From: Schaalia sp. HMT-172
GTDB taxonomy: Bacteria; Actinomycetota; Actinomycetes; Actinomycetales; Actinomycetaceae
Length of the DNA stretch: 64,000 nucleotides
NCBI RefSeq assembly: GCF_030644365.1
Contig: NZ_CP130058.1
Coordinates: forward strand, 1,612,001-1,676,000
Reading direction: 5' to 3'
A program made the position numbers and the translations under genes. Positions 47,524 to 55,389 of the stretch are shown piece by piece (the first letter of the stretch is position 1; every line of letters begins with the position of its first letter). Under the pieces are notes generated by a model, which was given only the letters and a program-made list of their open reading frames with translations, was not told the DNA's origin and did not search any database.

Positions 47524-48260
47524 AGGCCCATGACCTGGTCGAGGCCGATCGTCAGGCCGGTGCGTCCACTCACGCGGCGCACGCCCAGGAGCACGCCGGG
47601 CATGAAGGACACTCGGTCGAAGGAGTCCGTGCGAATAACCAGCTGCTCGCCCTCGTTGCCCAAGAGGATCTCCTCGGAGGCGGTCAGGCCCCGCAAGCGC
47701 ACGGCGTGCACGGGGATGCCCTCGACGCGTCCACCGCGGCTGCCCAGCTCGTCCGTCTGCGTCGCGTCGGGCATCTGCCCCAGGCCTGCCTCGGCGCGCG
47801 CCTTCGCGATGCCTCGTGCGGTCGCGACCGCGGTGCCCGAGGGGGCGTCCACCTTGCCCGGGTGGTGCATCTCGATGACCTCGGCGGACTCGAAGTAGGG
47901 GGCGGCCATGGCCGCGAACTTCATGGCCAGGACAGCCCCCATCGCGAAGTTCGGAGCGATCAGGACCGCGCGTCCGGCTGCCTCGGCGTGCTCGCGCACG
48001 CGCGCGTAGGACTCCTCAGTCCAGCCGGTGGTCCCGACGACGACGTCGACTCCCGCGTCCAGGAGCGCGTGCACGTTCGCCTCCGTGACGGCGGGCACCG
48101 AGAAGTCCACGGCGACCGCGGCGCCGCGCAGGCTCTCGGCAGTAATGGGGTCGCCCGCGTCGAGCTGAGCGACGACCTCCATGTCAGGGGCTCCATTAAC
48201 GGCCGCCACGACGGTCGAGCCCATGCGGCCCTTAGCTCCGGTCACTGCCACGCGAATCAT
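47520..48260 (-). CDS. dapB: 4-hydroxy-tetrahydrodipicolinate reductase DapB
   Basis: NAD(P)H-dependent reduction to tetrahydrodipicolinate in the diaminopimelate pathway. The 246 residues have the nucleotide loop VAVTGAKGRMGSTVV, GTTGWTEE, NFAMGAVLAMKF and the substrate site EMHHPGKVDAPSGTA. A TAGGAGACAGAC site precedes ATG 48260. Order dapB-GNAT-dapA. Confidence 0.96.
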   Translation of the reverse strand: MIRVAVTGAKGRMGSTVVAAVNGAPDMEVVAQLDAGDPITAESLRGAAVAVDFSVPAVTEANVHALLDAGVDVVVGTTGWTEESYARVREHAEAAGRAVLIAPNFAMGAVLAMKFAAMAAPYFESAEVIEMHHPGKVDAPSGTAVATARGIAKARAEAGLGQMPDATQTDELGSRGGRVEGIPVHAVRLRGLTASEEILLGNEGEQLVIRTDSFDRVSFMPGVLLGVRRVSGRTGLTIGLDQVMGL

Positions 48261-48333
48261 GTCTGTCTCCTAGTGCGAGTGTGTTGTAGTCGTCAGGGGC
48301 CTGCGCTGGGGGCCGCCCCCTCGTGTCGTTGTC

Positions 48334-49638
48334 TTATTCCTGGGGCAGGACCAGCGCTCGGCAGTCCAGCTTGGCGAGGAGGGAGGAGGCCAGGGCCCGC
48401 ACGGCGGCGGCGTCCACCGCGTCGAACTCGGCCAGGGACTCGTCGATGGGACGGTAGCGTCCGATGATCTCCGAACGGCCCAGGCGCATCATCCGCGACC
48501 AGTTATCCTCAAGGCCCAGGACGACGCCGCCTCGCACTTGTCCGCGCACGCGCGTCATCTCCTCCTCCGTCGGGCCTCCAGCGGCCAGATCCTCCAGCTG
48601 CGCGCGCATGATGGCCTCGACCTCGTCGACCTTGTCGGGGCTGCAGCCCGCGTACATGCCGAAGGTGCCCGTATCGGAGTAAGCGACATCGAAGGCGTAG
48701 GTCGTGTAGGCCAGGCCGCGCTTTTCTCGCACCTCCTGGAAGAGGCGCGAAGACATGGAGCCGCCCAGGATCGACAGCAGGACGCTCATCGTGGGGCCGA
48801 GGGGGTCGGTGGCCGACAGGCCTTCGCAGCCGATGAGGACGTGCGCCTGGGTGACGTCGCGGCGTCGAGTGAGGTCCTTCTCGTGGTCGGCGATGGGCGT
48901 CGCGTTCGTCGATCGACGAGGCCGGGGGGCGGCCGCGCTCACGTGATCCCAGGGGGATGCCTCCAGCGCAGCCTGGACACGCTCGACAACATGGGCGTGG
49001 TCGACATGGCCGGCGGCGGCGACAATCAGAGAGGAGGGCCCATAGTGGGCCTGGTAGTGCTCCCAGACATCTAAGCGGCCAACGGCGCTGATCGCCTGGG
49101 AGGTGCCGCCGACGGGGCGGCCGATGGGCCGGTCGCCGTGGACTGCCAGCTGGAAGGCCTCGTGGACGGTTTCCGTGGGCGAGTCCTCCCCCATCGCGAG
49201 CTCGTCGAGGATGACGCCGCGCTCCATCGCGAAATCCTCCTCGCCCAAGCGCGAGTCGGTGACCATGTCGGTCAGGGTCTCGATCGCCATGTTCAGGTCG
49301 GCGTCGCGCACGCGCGCCCAGTAGGCGGTGTGCTCGCGCGCCGTCTCCGCGTTCGATTCGCCGCCGACGCTGTCGAAGGCGACCGCGATGTCCAGGGCGG
49401 TGCGCTTGTTCGTGCCCTTAAAGAGGAGGTGCTCGAGGAAGTGGGTCGAACCCGCTGTGCGCTCTCCCTCGTCGCGAGAGCCCACGGGCACCCACAGTGA
49501 GATGCCGGCGCTCTTAGTCGCGGGGATCGTCTGGGTCAGGACGCGCGTGCCGCATCCCAGGATGGTGCGATCAATGCGCGTGTCGCCGTCCTCGATGGAC
49601 AGGCCCGCCACGTCGAGCGGCAGCGGCTTCGGTGTCAT
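48334..49638 (-). CDS. M16-family zinc peptidase
   Basis: Insulinase-type (mitochondrial processing peptidase-like) protease of 434 residues. The inverted zinc motif HFLEH is at 66-70 with the downstream Glu in ETAREHTAY; C-terminal LGLEDNWSRMMRLGRSEI forms the second half. ATG 49638 has GAGGAGAAGA. It usually lies just after pnp in actinobacteria and Bacillus, as here. Its natural substrate is unknown. Confidence 0.93.
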   Translation of the reverse strand: MTPKPLPLDVAGLSIEDGDTRIDRTILGCGTRVLTQTIPATKSAGISLWVPVGSRDEGERTAGSTHFLEHLLFKGTNKRTALDIAVAFDSVGGESNAETAREHTAYWARVRDADLNMAIETLTDMVTDSRLGEEDFAMERGVILDELAMGEDSPTETVHEAFQLAVHGDRPIGRPVGGTSQAISAVGRLDVWEHYQAHYGPSSLIVAAAGHVDHAHVVERVQAALEASPWDHVSAAAPRPRRSTNATPIADHEKDLTRRRDVTQAHVLIGCEGLSATDPLGPTMSVLLSILGGSMSSRLFQEVREKRGLAYTTYAFDVAYSDTGTFGMYAGCSPDKVDEVEAIMRAQLEDLAAGGPTEEEMTRVRGQVRGGVVLGLEDNWSRMMRLGRSEIIGRYRPIDESLAEFDAVDAAAVRALASSLLAKLDCRALVLPQE

Positions 49639-49704
49639 TCTTCTCCTCATCGGTTCCCAGCGCGTGGATGAGCATGAAACGTTCACAGTGTAGCGGTAAT
49701 AAGG

Positions 49705-49745
49705 CCGGTGGCCGGGTGGAGCACGCGCCCCGTCCCGGCCACCGG
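49705..49745 (-). terminator. Hairpin after pnp
   Basis: CCGGTGGCCGGG and CCCGGCCACCGG form a 12-bp stem with a 17-base loop, 22 bp beyond the pnp stop; CCTTATTACC follows on the minus strand. Confidence 0.65.
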
Positions 49746-49767
49746 TCTGTCAGCTAGCGGGAGCTAC

Positions 49768-52113
49768 TCACTCCTCGGAAGCGCCTTCCTCGCGCTCGTC
49801 GTCGCGGCGACGACGGGTGCGCGTGCGGGGACGACGCTCGCGGCGCTCGGAGCGATCGCGACGCTCGCGGCGCGGCTCTGCCGACTCGCCCTCGGGAGCC
49901 TCGAGTTCGCCGGCCTCGCCGTCGATGACGGCGTGCAGGCTCAGTTTGCCGCGGTCGCCGATCTCGTTGATCTCGACCTCGACCTGCTGGCCGACCTGCA
50001 GGACGTCGTCCACGGAGTCGATGCGCTTGCCGCCCACGAGGCGACGGACCTGCGAGATGTGCAGCAGGCCGTCCTTGCCGGGGGTGAGCGACACGAAGGC
50101 GCCAAACGACGTGGTCTTGACAACCGTGCCGACGAAGCGCTCGCCGACCTCGGGCATCTGCGGGTTCGCGATCTGGTTGACCATCGTACGGGCGGCCTCG
50201 GCGGAGGCGCCGTCGGAGGAGGCGATGTAGACGGTGCCGTCGTCCTCGATGGTGACGTCAGCGCCGGTCTCGTCCTGGATCTGGTTGATCATCTTGCCCT
50301 TGGGGCCGATGACCTCGCCGATCTTGTCGACGGGGACCTTGACGGTGATGATGCGAGGAGCGTTCGGGCTCATCTCATCGGGGCCGTCGATGGCCTGGTT
50401 GATCAGGTCGAGGATCGCCAGGCGGGCGTCGCGGGCCTGGGCCAGCGCGCCGCGCAGCACCTGGGAGTCGATGCCGTCGAGCTTGGTGTCCAGCTGCAGG
50501 GCAGTGATGAAGTCACGGGTGCCAGCAACCTTGAAGTCCATGTCACCGAAGCCGTCCTCGGCGCCCAGGATGTCGGTCAGGGTGACGGCCTTGAACTGGC
50601 CGTCGACCTCGCCGGTCATGAGGCCCATCGCGATGCCCGCGACGGGGGCGCGCAGCGGCACGCCAGCCTGGAGGAGGGACAGGGTCGAGGCGCACACGGA
50701 GCCCATCGACGAGGAGCCGTTGGAACCCATGGTCTCGGAGACCTGACGGATCGCGTAGGGGAACTCATCGCGCGAGGGCAGGACGGGAACCAGGGCGCGC
50801 TCGGCCAGGTCACCGTGGCCGATCTCGCGGCGCTTCGGAGAGCCGACGCGGCCGACCTCGCCCGTGGAGAAGGGGGCGAAGTTGTACTGGTGCATGTAGC
50901 GCTTGGAGTTGACGGGCGACAGGTTGTCGATCTGCTGCTCCATGCGCAGCATCGCCAGGGTGGTCACGCCCAGGATCTGGGTCTCGCCGCGCTGGAAGAG
51001 GGCGGAGCCGTGCACGCGGGGCAGGACCTCGACCTCGGCGGACAGGGAGCGGATCTGGCGCGGGGTGCGCCCGTCCATGCGGATCTCTTCGCGCAGGGTG
51101 CGGTTACGGATCGTGGCCTTCTCGAGCGAACGGAACGCGGCCTTCAGGGCCTTCTCCGACTCGGGGAAGCGCTCGGCCAGGGCGCCAAGCATCTCTTCCT
51201 TGACGGCGTCGACGGCCTGGTCGCGGGCAAGCTTGCCCTCGGTGAGCAGGGCCTGGGCGACCTTCTCGGCGGCGTATTCCGCGACCGCCGCGTACTCCTC
51301 GTCGGTGTAGTCCAGGAACAGCGGGAACTCCGCCGTCTCCTTGGAGGCCTTCTCGGCCACCTTGAGTTGGGCCTCGCACAGGGCCTTGATGAACGGCTTA
51401 GCGGCCTCGAGGCCGTCGGCGACGACGTCTTCGGTGGGGGCGGTGGCACCGGCCTGGATGAGCTCCCACTCATTCTTGCCGCCGCCGGCCTCGACCATCA
51501 TGATCGCGACGTCTTCGGAACCGTCTTCCTTCGTGACGATGCGGCCCGCGACGACGATGTTGAACACGGAACGCTCAAGCTCGCTCCAGCGCGGGAACGC
51601 GACCCACTGGCCGTCAATGAGCGCCAGGCGGGTGCCGCCGATCGGGCCCGTGAAGGGCAGGCCGGCGATCTGGGTGGACATGGACGCTGCGTTGATCGCC
51701 AGGACGTCGTAGGCGTCGTCCGGGTCGATCGTGAGGATGGTCTCGACGACCTGAACCTCGTTACGCAGGCCCTTGACGAAGCCGGGGCGCAGCGGACGGT
51801 CGATGAGGCGGGCGGCCAGGATGGCCTCGGTGCCCGCGCGGCCTTCGCGGCGGAAGAAGGAACCGGGGATGCGACCCGCGGCGTACTGACGCTCTTCGAC
51901 GTCGACGGTCAGCGGGAAGAAGTCGAACTGGTCCTTGGGGTTCTTGCCGACCGTGGTGGCGGACAGAACGGTGGTGGAATCGTCCAGGTAGGCCAGCGCG
52001 GAGCCGGCGGCCTGCTTGGCGAGACGGCCGGTCTCGAAGCGCACGGTGCGCTTGCCGAAACGGCCGTTGTCGATAATCGCCTCTGCGGCGACGATGTCGG
52101 AGCCTTCCATCAT
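49768..52113 (-). CDS. pnp: Polyribonucleotide nucleotidyltransferase (PNPase)
   Basis: Phosphorolytic 3'-5' exoribonuclease. The 781 residues contain two RNase PH domains ([40 protein letters not shown]), a KH domain ([19 protein letters not shown]) and an S1 domain ([26 protein letters not shown]), then a 50-residue Arg/Glu tail. A tandem MM start follows CAAGGAGAAAC. It follows rpsO, with a terminator and two inverted repeats between. Confidence 0.98.
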   Translation of the reverse strand: MMEGSDIVAAEAIIDNGRFGKRTVRFETGRLAKQAAGSALAYLDDSTTVLSATTVGKNPKDQFDFFPLTVDVEERQYAAGRIPGSFFRREGRAGTEAILAARLIDRPLRPGFVKGLRNEVQVVETILTIDPDDAYDVLAINAASMSTQIAGLPFTGPIGGTRLALIDGQWVAFPRWSELERSVFNIVVAGRIVTKEDGSEDVAIMMVEAGGGKNEWELIQAGATAPTEDVVADGLEAAKPFIKALCEAQLKVAEKASKETAEFPLFLDYTDEEYAAVAEYAAEKVAQALLTEGKLARDQAVDAVKEEMLGALAERFPESEKALKAAFRSLEKATIRNRTLREEIRMDGRTPRQIRSLSAEVEVLPRVHGSALFQRGETQILGVTTLAMLRMEQQIDNLSPVNSKRYMHQYNFAPFSTGEVGRVGSPKRREIGHGDLAERALVPVLPSRDEFPYAIRQVSETMGSNGSSSMGSVCASTLSLLQAGVPLRAPVAGIAMGLMTGEVDGQFKAVTLTDILGAEDGFGDMDFKVAGTRDFITALQLDTKLDGIDSQVLRGALAQARDARLAILDLINQAIDGPDEMSPNAPRIITVKVPVDKIGEVIGPKGKMINQIQDETGADVTIEDDGTVYIASSDGASAEAARTMVNQIANPQMPEVGERFVGTVVKTTSFGAFVSLTPGKDGLLHISQVRRLVGGKRIDSVDDVLQVGQQVEVEINEIGDRGKLSLHAVIDGEAGELEAPEGESAEPRRERRDRSERRERRPRTRTRRRRDDEREEGASEE

Positions 52114-52157
52114 GGGGCGTTTCTCCTTGGGTTGGTGGTGTCGCGCTCCACTTCGGC

Positions 52158-52218
52158 CTTCGATCGAAGCCCACGGATCATCGCTCCGGAGGCCACTGTC
52201 GAAAACCGGCGGTTTTCG
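52158..52218 (-). promoter_or_regulatory. Inverted repeats in the pnp leader
   Basis: CTTCGATCGAAG (52158-52169) is a perfect palindrome and CGAAAACCGGCGGTTTTCG (52200-52218) a near-perfect one with a single central base. Both lie between the rpsO terminator and pnp and may be protein sites or RNA hairpins in the pnp leader. Confidence 0.5.
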
Positions 52219-52258
52219 CGCGAAAAATTACGGTTTGCCCGAGGTGGGCGTGTGAAAA

Positions 52259-52290
52259 CCGGCCCGTCTCCGCTACGGGAGGCGGGCCGG
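52259..52290 (-). terminator. Terminator after rpsO
   Basis: CCGGCCCGCCTCCCG and its partner form a long stem with one or two mismatches, followed on the minus strand by TTTTC; about 8 bp after the rpsO stop. Confidence 0.8.
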
Positions 52291-52297
52291 CCCAAAA

Positions 52298-52567
52298 TCA
52301 GCGGCGCAGGCCGAGGCGCTCGATGAGCGAGCGGTAACGCTCGATGTCGATGTCAGCCAGGTAACCCAGCAGGCGGCGACGACGGCCGACCAGCAGCAGC
52401 AGGCCACGACGGGAGTGGTGGTCGTGCGTGTGGGTCTTGAAGTGCTCGGTCAGATCCTTGATGCGGCGGGTCAGCAGCGCGATCTGCACCTCGGGGGAAC
52501 CGGTGTCGCCCTCGTGGGTCGCGTACTCGGCGATGATCTGGTCCTTGACGTCCTTGCTCAGCGGCAC
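52298..52567 (-). CDS. rpsO: 30S ribosomal protein S15
   Basis: Primary 16S rRNA-binding protein of the small subunit. From GTG 52567, preceded by AAAGGAG, it has the standard 89 residues starting PLSKDVKDQ, with [20 protein letters not shown] and [20 protein letters not shown]. An upstream ATG adding 11 residues is not needed. Precedes pnp as in most bacteria. Confidence 0.97.
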   Translation of the reverse strand: MPLSKDVKDQIIAEYATHEGDTGSPEVQIALLTRRIKDLTEHFKTHTHDHHSRRGLLLLVGRRRRLLGYLADIDIERYRSLIERLGLRR

Positions 52568-52798
52568 AGGCTTCTCCTTTGTGTTCGTTGCGCGGGGCAT
52601 CCGGGCTTGTCCCGGATGCTGACAGTCCGCGGCCGATCGACGGCTTTTCTACAGTAGCACGTCCGGGATGCGAGATCGCGCGTGAGCGACGAAGGTAACG
52701 ATTCTGTCGGGCTGGAAAGAAGCCCGCTCCCCTCTCCCGCCACCTGCAGGGACGCTCGTCGTCGGCCGGCACCGCGGCCGGGATCCGGGAGGAGGCAC

Positions 52799-53788
52799 CT
52801 AGCGGGCGGTGACGGAGTCCGGGTCGACGCGCCCGGTGACACCGATGCCGAGGATGGAGGCGGTCTGTCGCAGGTCGTCGTCCATCTGGGTGAGCAGCCC
52901 GTCAAGGGAGCCAAAGGAGAGCATGGGGCGGATGCGCGACACGAAGGTCACGGCGATGCGCTCGCCGTACAGGTTCAGGTCCGACCGGCCCAGGACGTGA
53001 GCTTCGACGGTGCGTTGTTCTCCGTTGAACTGGGGATTCGTGCCCACGGAGATAGCGGCGGGGAGGAACTCGGCGGATTGGGTGCCGGGCACGGCTCGCA
53101 CGACCCAGCCGGCGTACACGCCGTCGGCGGGGATGACGCCTTCGACGTCCTCGGACAGGTTTGCGGTCGGGAATCCGAGGGTGCGTCCGCGCTTGAAGCC
53201 GTGGCAGACGGTGCCGCGGATGCGGTGGAGGTGGCCGAGGACGCGGGCTGCGCCTGCGACGTCGCCGGCTGCCAGGAGCTCGCGCACCCAGGACGAGGAC
53301 CAGCGGCGTCCCTCGGGAGCCTCAATGTCGGTGACGGTGATGACGCCGAAACCGTAGCGGCTCCCCAGCTCGCGCAGCGTGTCGATCGTGCCCGCATTGC
53401 CGCGCCCGAAGCGGAAGTCTTCACCGACGACGACCTCGCGCGCGCCGCATCGCTCCACCAGGTACTCGTAGACGAATTCCTCGGCCTCAAGACTGTAGAC
53501 GCTGGCGTCGTAGTGGGCGACGAGCGTGGCGTCCAGCCCGGCGGCAGCCATCGCGTCGAGGCGGTCGCGCAGCGGGGAGATCAGCTGGAGGCCCACCTCG
53601 GGCTTGTGTACCTGGATGGGGTGAGGGTCGAAGGTGATGGCCACGGCGTCGACGCCGAGCTTGTGGGCTCGCTCGATGCAGGTGGAGACGACCTTCTTGT
53701 GCCCGTTGTGCATGCCGTCGAAGTTACCGATGGTGACGACACTGGCCTCGTTGCCGGGAATGTCAGAGAGGGAATACCAAACGTTCAT
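52799..53788 (-). CDS. ribF: Bifunctional riboflavin kinase/FAD synthetase RibF
   Basis: Makes FMN then FAD from riboflavin. From ATG 53788 it has 329 residues: the FAD synthetase nucleotidyltransferase motif TIGNFDGMHNGHKK (HxGH), AITFDPHPIQVHKP, GEDFRFGRGNAG, SSSWVRELLAAGDV, and the C-terminal flavokinase with RGRTLGFPTANL. The only upstream site is weak (AAAGATACTC). The upstream frame extension lies in truB and is shadow. Follows truB by 10 bp. Confidence 0.96.
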   Translation of the reverse strand: MNVWYSLSDIPGNEASVVTIGNFDGMHNGHKKVVSTCIERAHKLGVDAVAITFDPHPIQVHKPEVGLQLISPLRDRLDAMAAAGLDATLVAHYDASVYSLEAEEFVYEYLVERCGAREVVVGEDFRFGRGNAGTIDTLRELGSRYGFGVITVTDIEAPEGRRWSSSWVRELLAAGDVAGAARVLGHLHRIRGTVCHGFKRGRTLGFPTANLSEDVEGVIPADGVYAGWVVRAVPGTQSAEFLPAAISVGTNPQFNGEQRTVEAHVLGRSDLNLYGERIAVTFVSRIRPMLSFGSLDGLLTQMDDDLRQTASILGIGVTGRVDPDSVTAR

Positions 53789-53798
53789 GAGTATCTTT

Positions 53799-54833
53799 CT
53801 AGAAAACCAGGACGGTACGCAGGCGAGCGGCATCAATGCGAAGCAAGCCCAGGACAGTGCCGTCGGGCGCGACGGCGGCGATCGGCGCGGATTCCTCCTC
53901 GGGCGCGGCCTGCGGGGCGTAGCCGACCTCGGCCGCCCACTGCGCCAACTCACCGCGGCAGCGCCTGGGGGCCTGCCCGTGGCTCAACGCCCCGGCCTCG
54001 GCCTCGGTCAGGGCCAGCGCCGGAAACATGTCGAGCGCGGCGCGCCCCAGAGGAATCAGGGGGAGCACCGGTTCCTCGCCCTCCCCCGTCGGTGTGTCTT
54101 CCACGGCGCGGGTGAGCTCGTCCAGGGTGAGCGCGTCATCGAGCGGGAAGCCGCCGACGCGCGTGCGTCGCAGCGCGGTCAGGTGGGCGCCGACGCCGAG
54201 GGCGGCGCCCGCGTCGCGCGCGAGCGCGCGCACGTAGGTGCCCGAGGAGCACTCCACGTCCACGTCCACGTCCACGACGCGCACGGGTCCCGGAGGACAC
54301 GCGGCGCCCTCCCCGGCCTCGTCGATATGCGCCTGCGCCTCGCGCGGGGGCGCGAGGACCTCAAGGCGGGAGATGTGCACCGGGCGGGCGGCCAGCTCGA
54401 CGTCCTGCCCCGCGCGGGCCAGGGCGTAGGCGCGCTTTCCGTTCACCTTGATCGCCGAGACCGTCGTGGGCACCTGCATGATGTCGCCGCGCAGGGGTGC
54501 GAGCACCGCTTCCAGGTCCGCCTCGCTGAGGCAGGCGCAGCCCTTGGCCGCGGTGGCGACGCCCTCGGCATCATCCGTGTTGGTCGAGATGCCGAATCGG
54601 ATCGTCGCCCGATACTCCTTGGAGTGCCCGCTCACCCACGTCAGGAGCTTCGTCGCCTTGCCGATGCCGAGGACGAGGACCCCCGTCGCCATCGGATCCA
54701 GCGTTCCGCCGTGGCCCACCTTGCGGGTGTGGGCCAGGCGTCGCACGCGCGAGACGACGTCGTGGCTGGTCATGCCGGCCTGCTTGTCGACGACAAGCAG
54801 GCCGGGGCGGGGACTATCGGGTCGACGAGCCAC
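53799..54833 (-). CDS. truB: tRNA pseudouridine(55) synthase TruB
   Basis: Forms pseudouridine 55 in the T loop of tRNAs. The catalytic Asp46 lies in GHGGTLDPMATGVL; KVNGKRAYALARAG and VECSSGTYVRALARDAG are further family motifs. It starts at GTG 54833. At 344 residues it is longer than usual, mainly because of an insertion AHIDEAGEGAACPPGP before the VDVDVECSSG strand and an acidic C-terminal extension. Between rbfA and ribF. Confidence 0.95.
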   Translation of the reverse strand: MARRPDSPRPGLLVVDKQAGMTSHDVVSRVRRLAHTRKVGHGGTLDPMATGVLVLGIGKATKLLTWVSGHSKEYRATIRFGISTNTDDAEGVATAAKGCACLSEADLEAVLAPLRGDIMQVPTTVSAIKVNGKRAYALARAGQDVELAARPVHISRLEVLAPPREAQAHIDEAGEGAACPPGPVRVVDVDVDVECSSGTYVRALARDAGAALGVGAHLTALRRTRVGGFPLDDALTLDELTRAVEDTPTGEGEEPVLPLIPLGRAALDMFPALALTEAEAGALSHGQAPRRCRGELAQWAAEVGYAPQAAPEEESAPIAAVAPDGTVLGLLRIDAARLRTVLVF

Positions 54834-54839
54834 GTCGAA

Positions 54840-55289
54840 TCAGGCCCATTCCTCGTCGTCGGCTTCGTCCTCGTCGTCGTGACGGTAGGGGTCTTCCTCG
54901 CCGGCGTATGTGGCGCCGACGGACGCGGCGGCGATGGCCTCGTCCTTTGCCTTCGCCTTGGCCAGGGCGTCCTCGAGCGCGGCTGCATTCTCGGGCAGTG
55001 CGTCGGGGATGAACTCCAGGGTCGGGGTCAGGCGCAGGCCCAGGGCCTTGCCCACGCGGGAGCGGAAAAGACCCTGCGCGGATGCGAACGCGCGCGCGGC
55101 CTTCTCACGCTGCTCGTCGTCGCCGAGCACCGTGTAGAAGACGGATGCGTGCTGTAGGTCGCCCGTCACGCGCACGTCCGTGATCGTCACGAGCTCCAGG
55201 CGAGGATCCTTCACCTGGCGTCCGATCATCGACGCAACAGTCTGCAGGATTCGCTCCTGCACCTTTCGAACGCGAGCTTCGTCAGCCAT
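54840..55289 (-). CDS. rbfA: Ribosome-binding factor A
   Basis: Late 30S maturation factor. From ATG 55289 (GAAGGGAGGGCG) it has 149 residues beginning MADEARVRKVQERI, with MIGRQVKDPRLELVTITDVR, DLQHASVFYTVLG and LRLTPTLEFIPD, followed by an acidic tail (DDEDEADDEEW). Between infB and truB. Confidence 0.96.
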   Translation of the reverse strand: MADEARVRKVQERILQTVASMIGRQVKDPRLELVTITDVRVTGDLQHASVFYTVLGDDEQREKAARAFASAQGLFRSRVGKALGLRLTPTLEFIPDALPENAAALEDALAKAKAKDEAIAAASVGATYAGEEDPYRHDDEDEADDEEWA

Positions 55290-55389
55290 CGCGCCCTCCC
55301 TTCCGGGCGTTATCGCCCTGGTCACAACACTTGGTGAGAGAAGATCGGGGTCCGAGCACGCCCGGACCCCGATACTTCACGCCACGGAA

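Noticed and set aside
49708-52326. Long plus-strand open frame opposite pnp
   Set aside because: Antisense shadow of PNPase with Val/Leu/Asp/Gly-rich low-complexity product.
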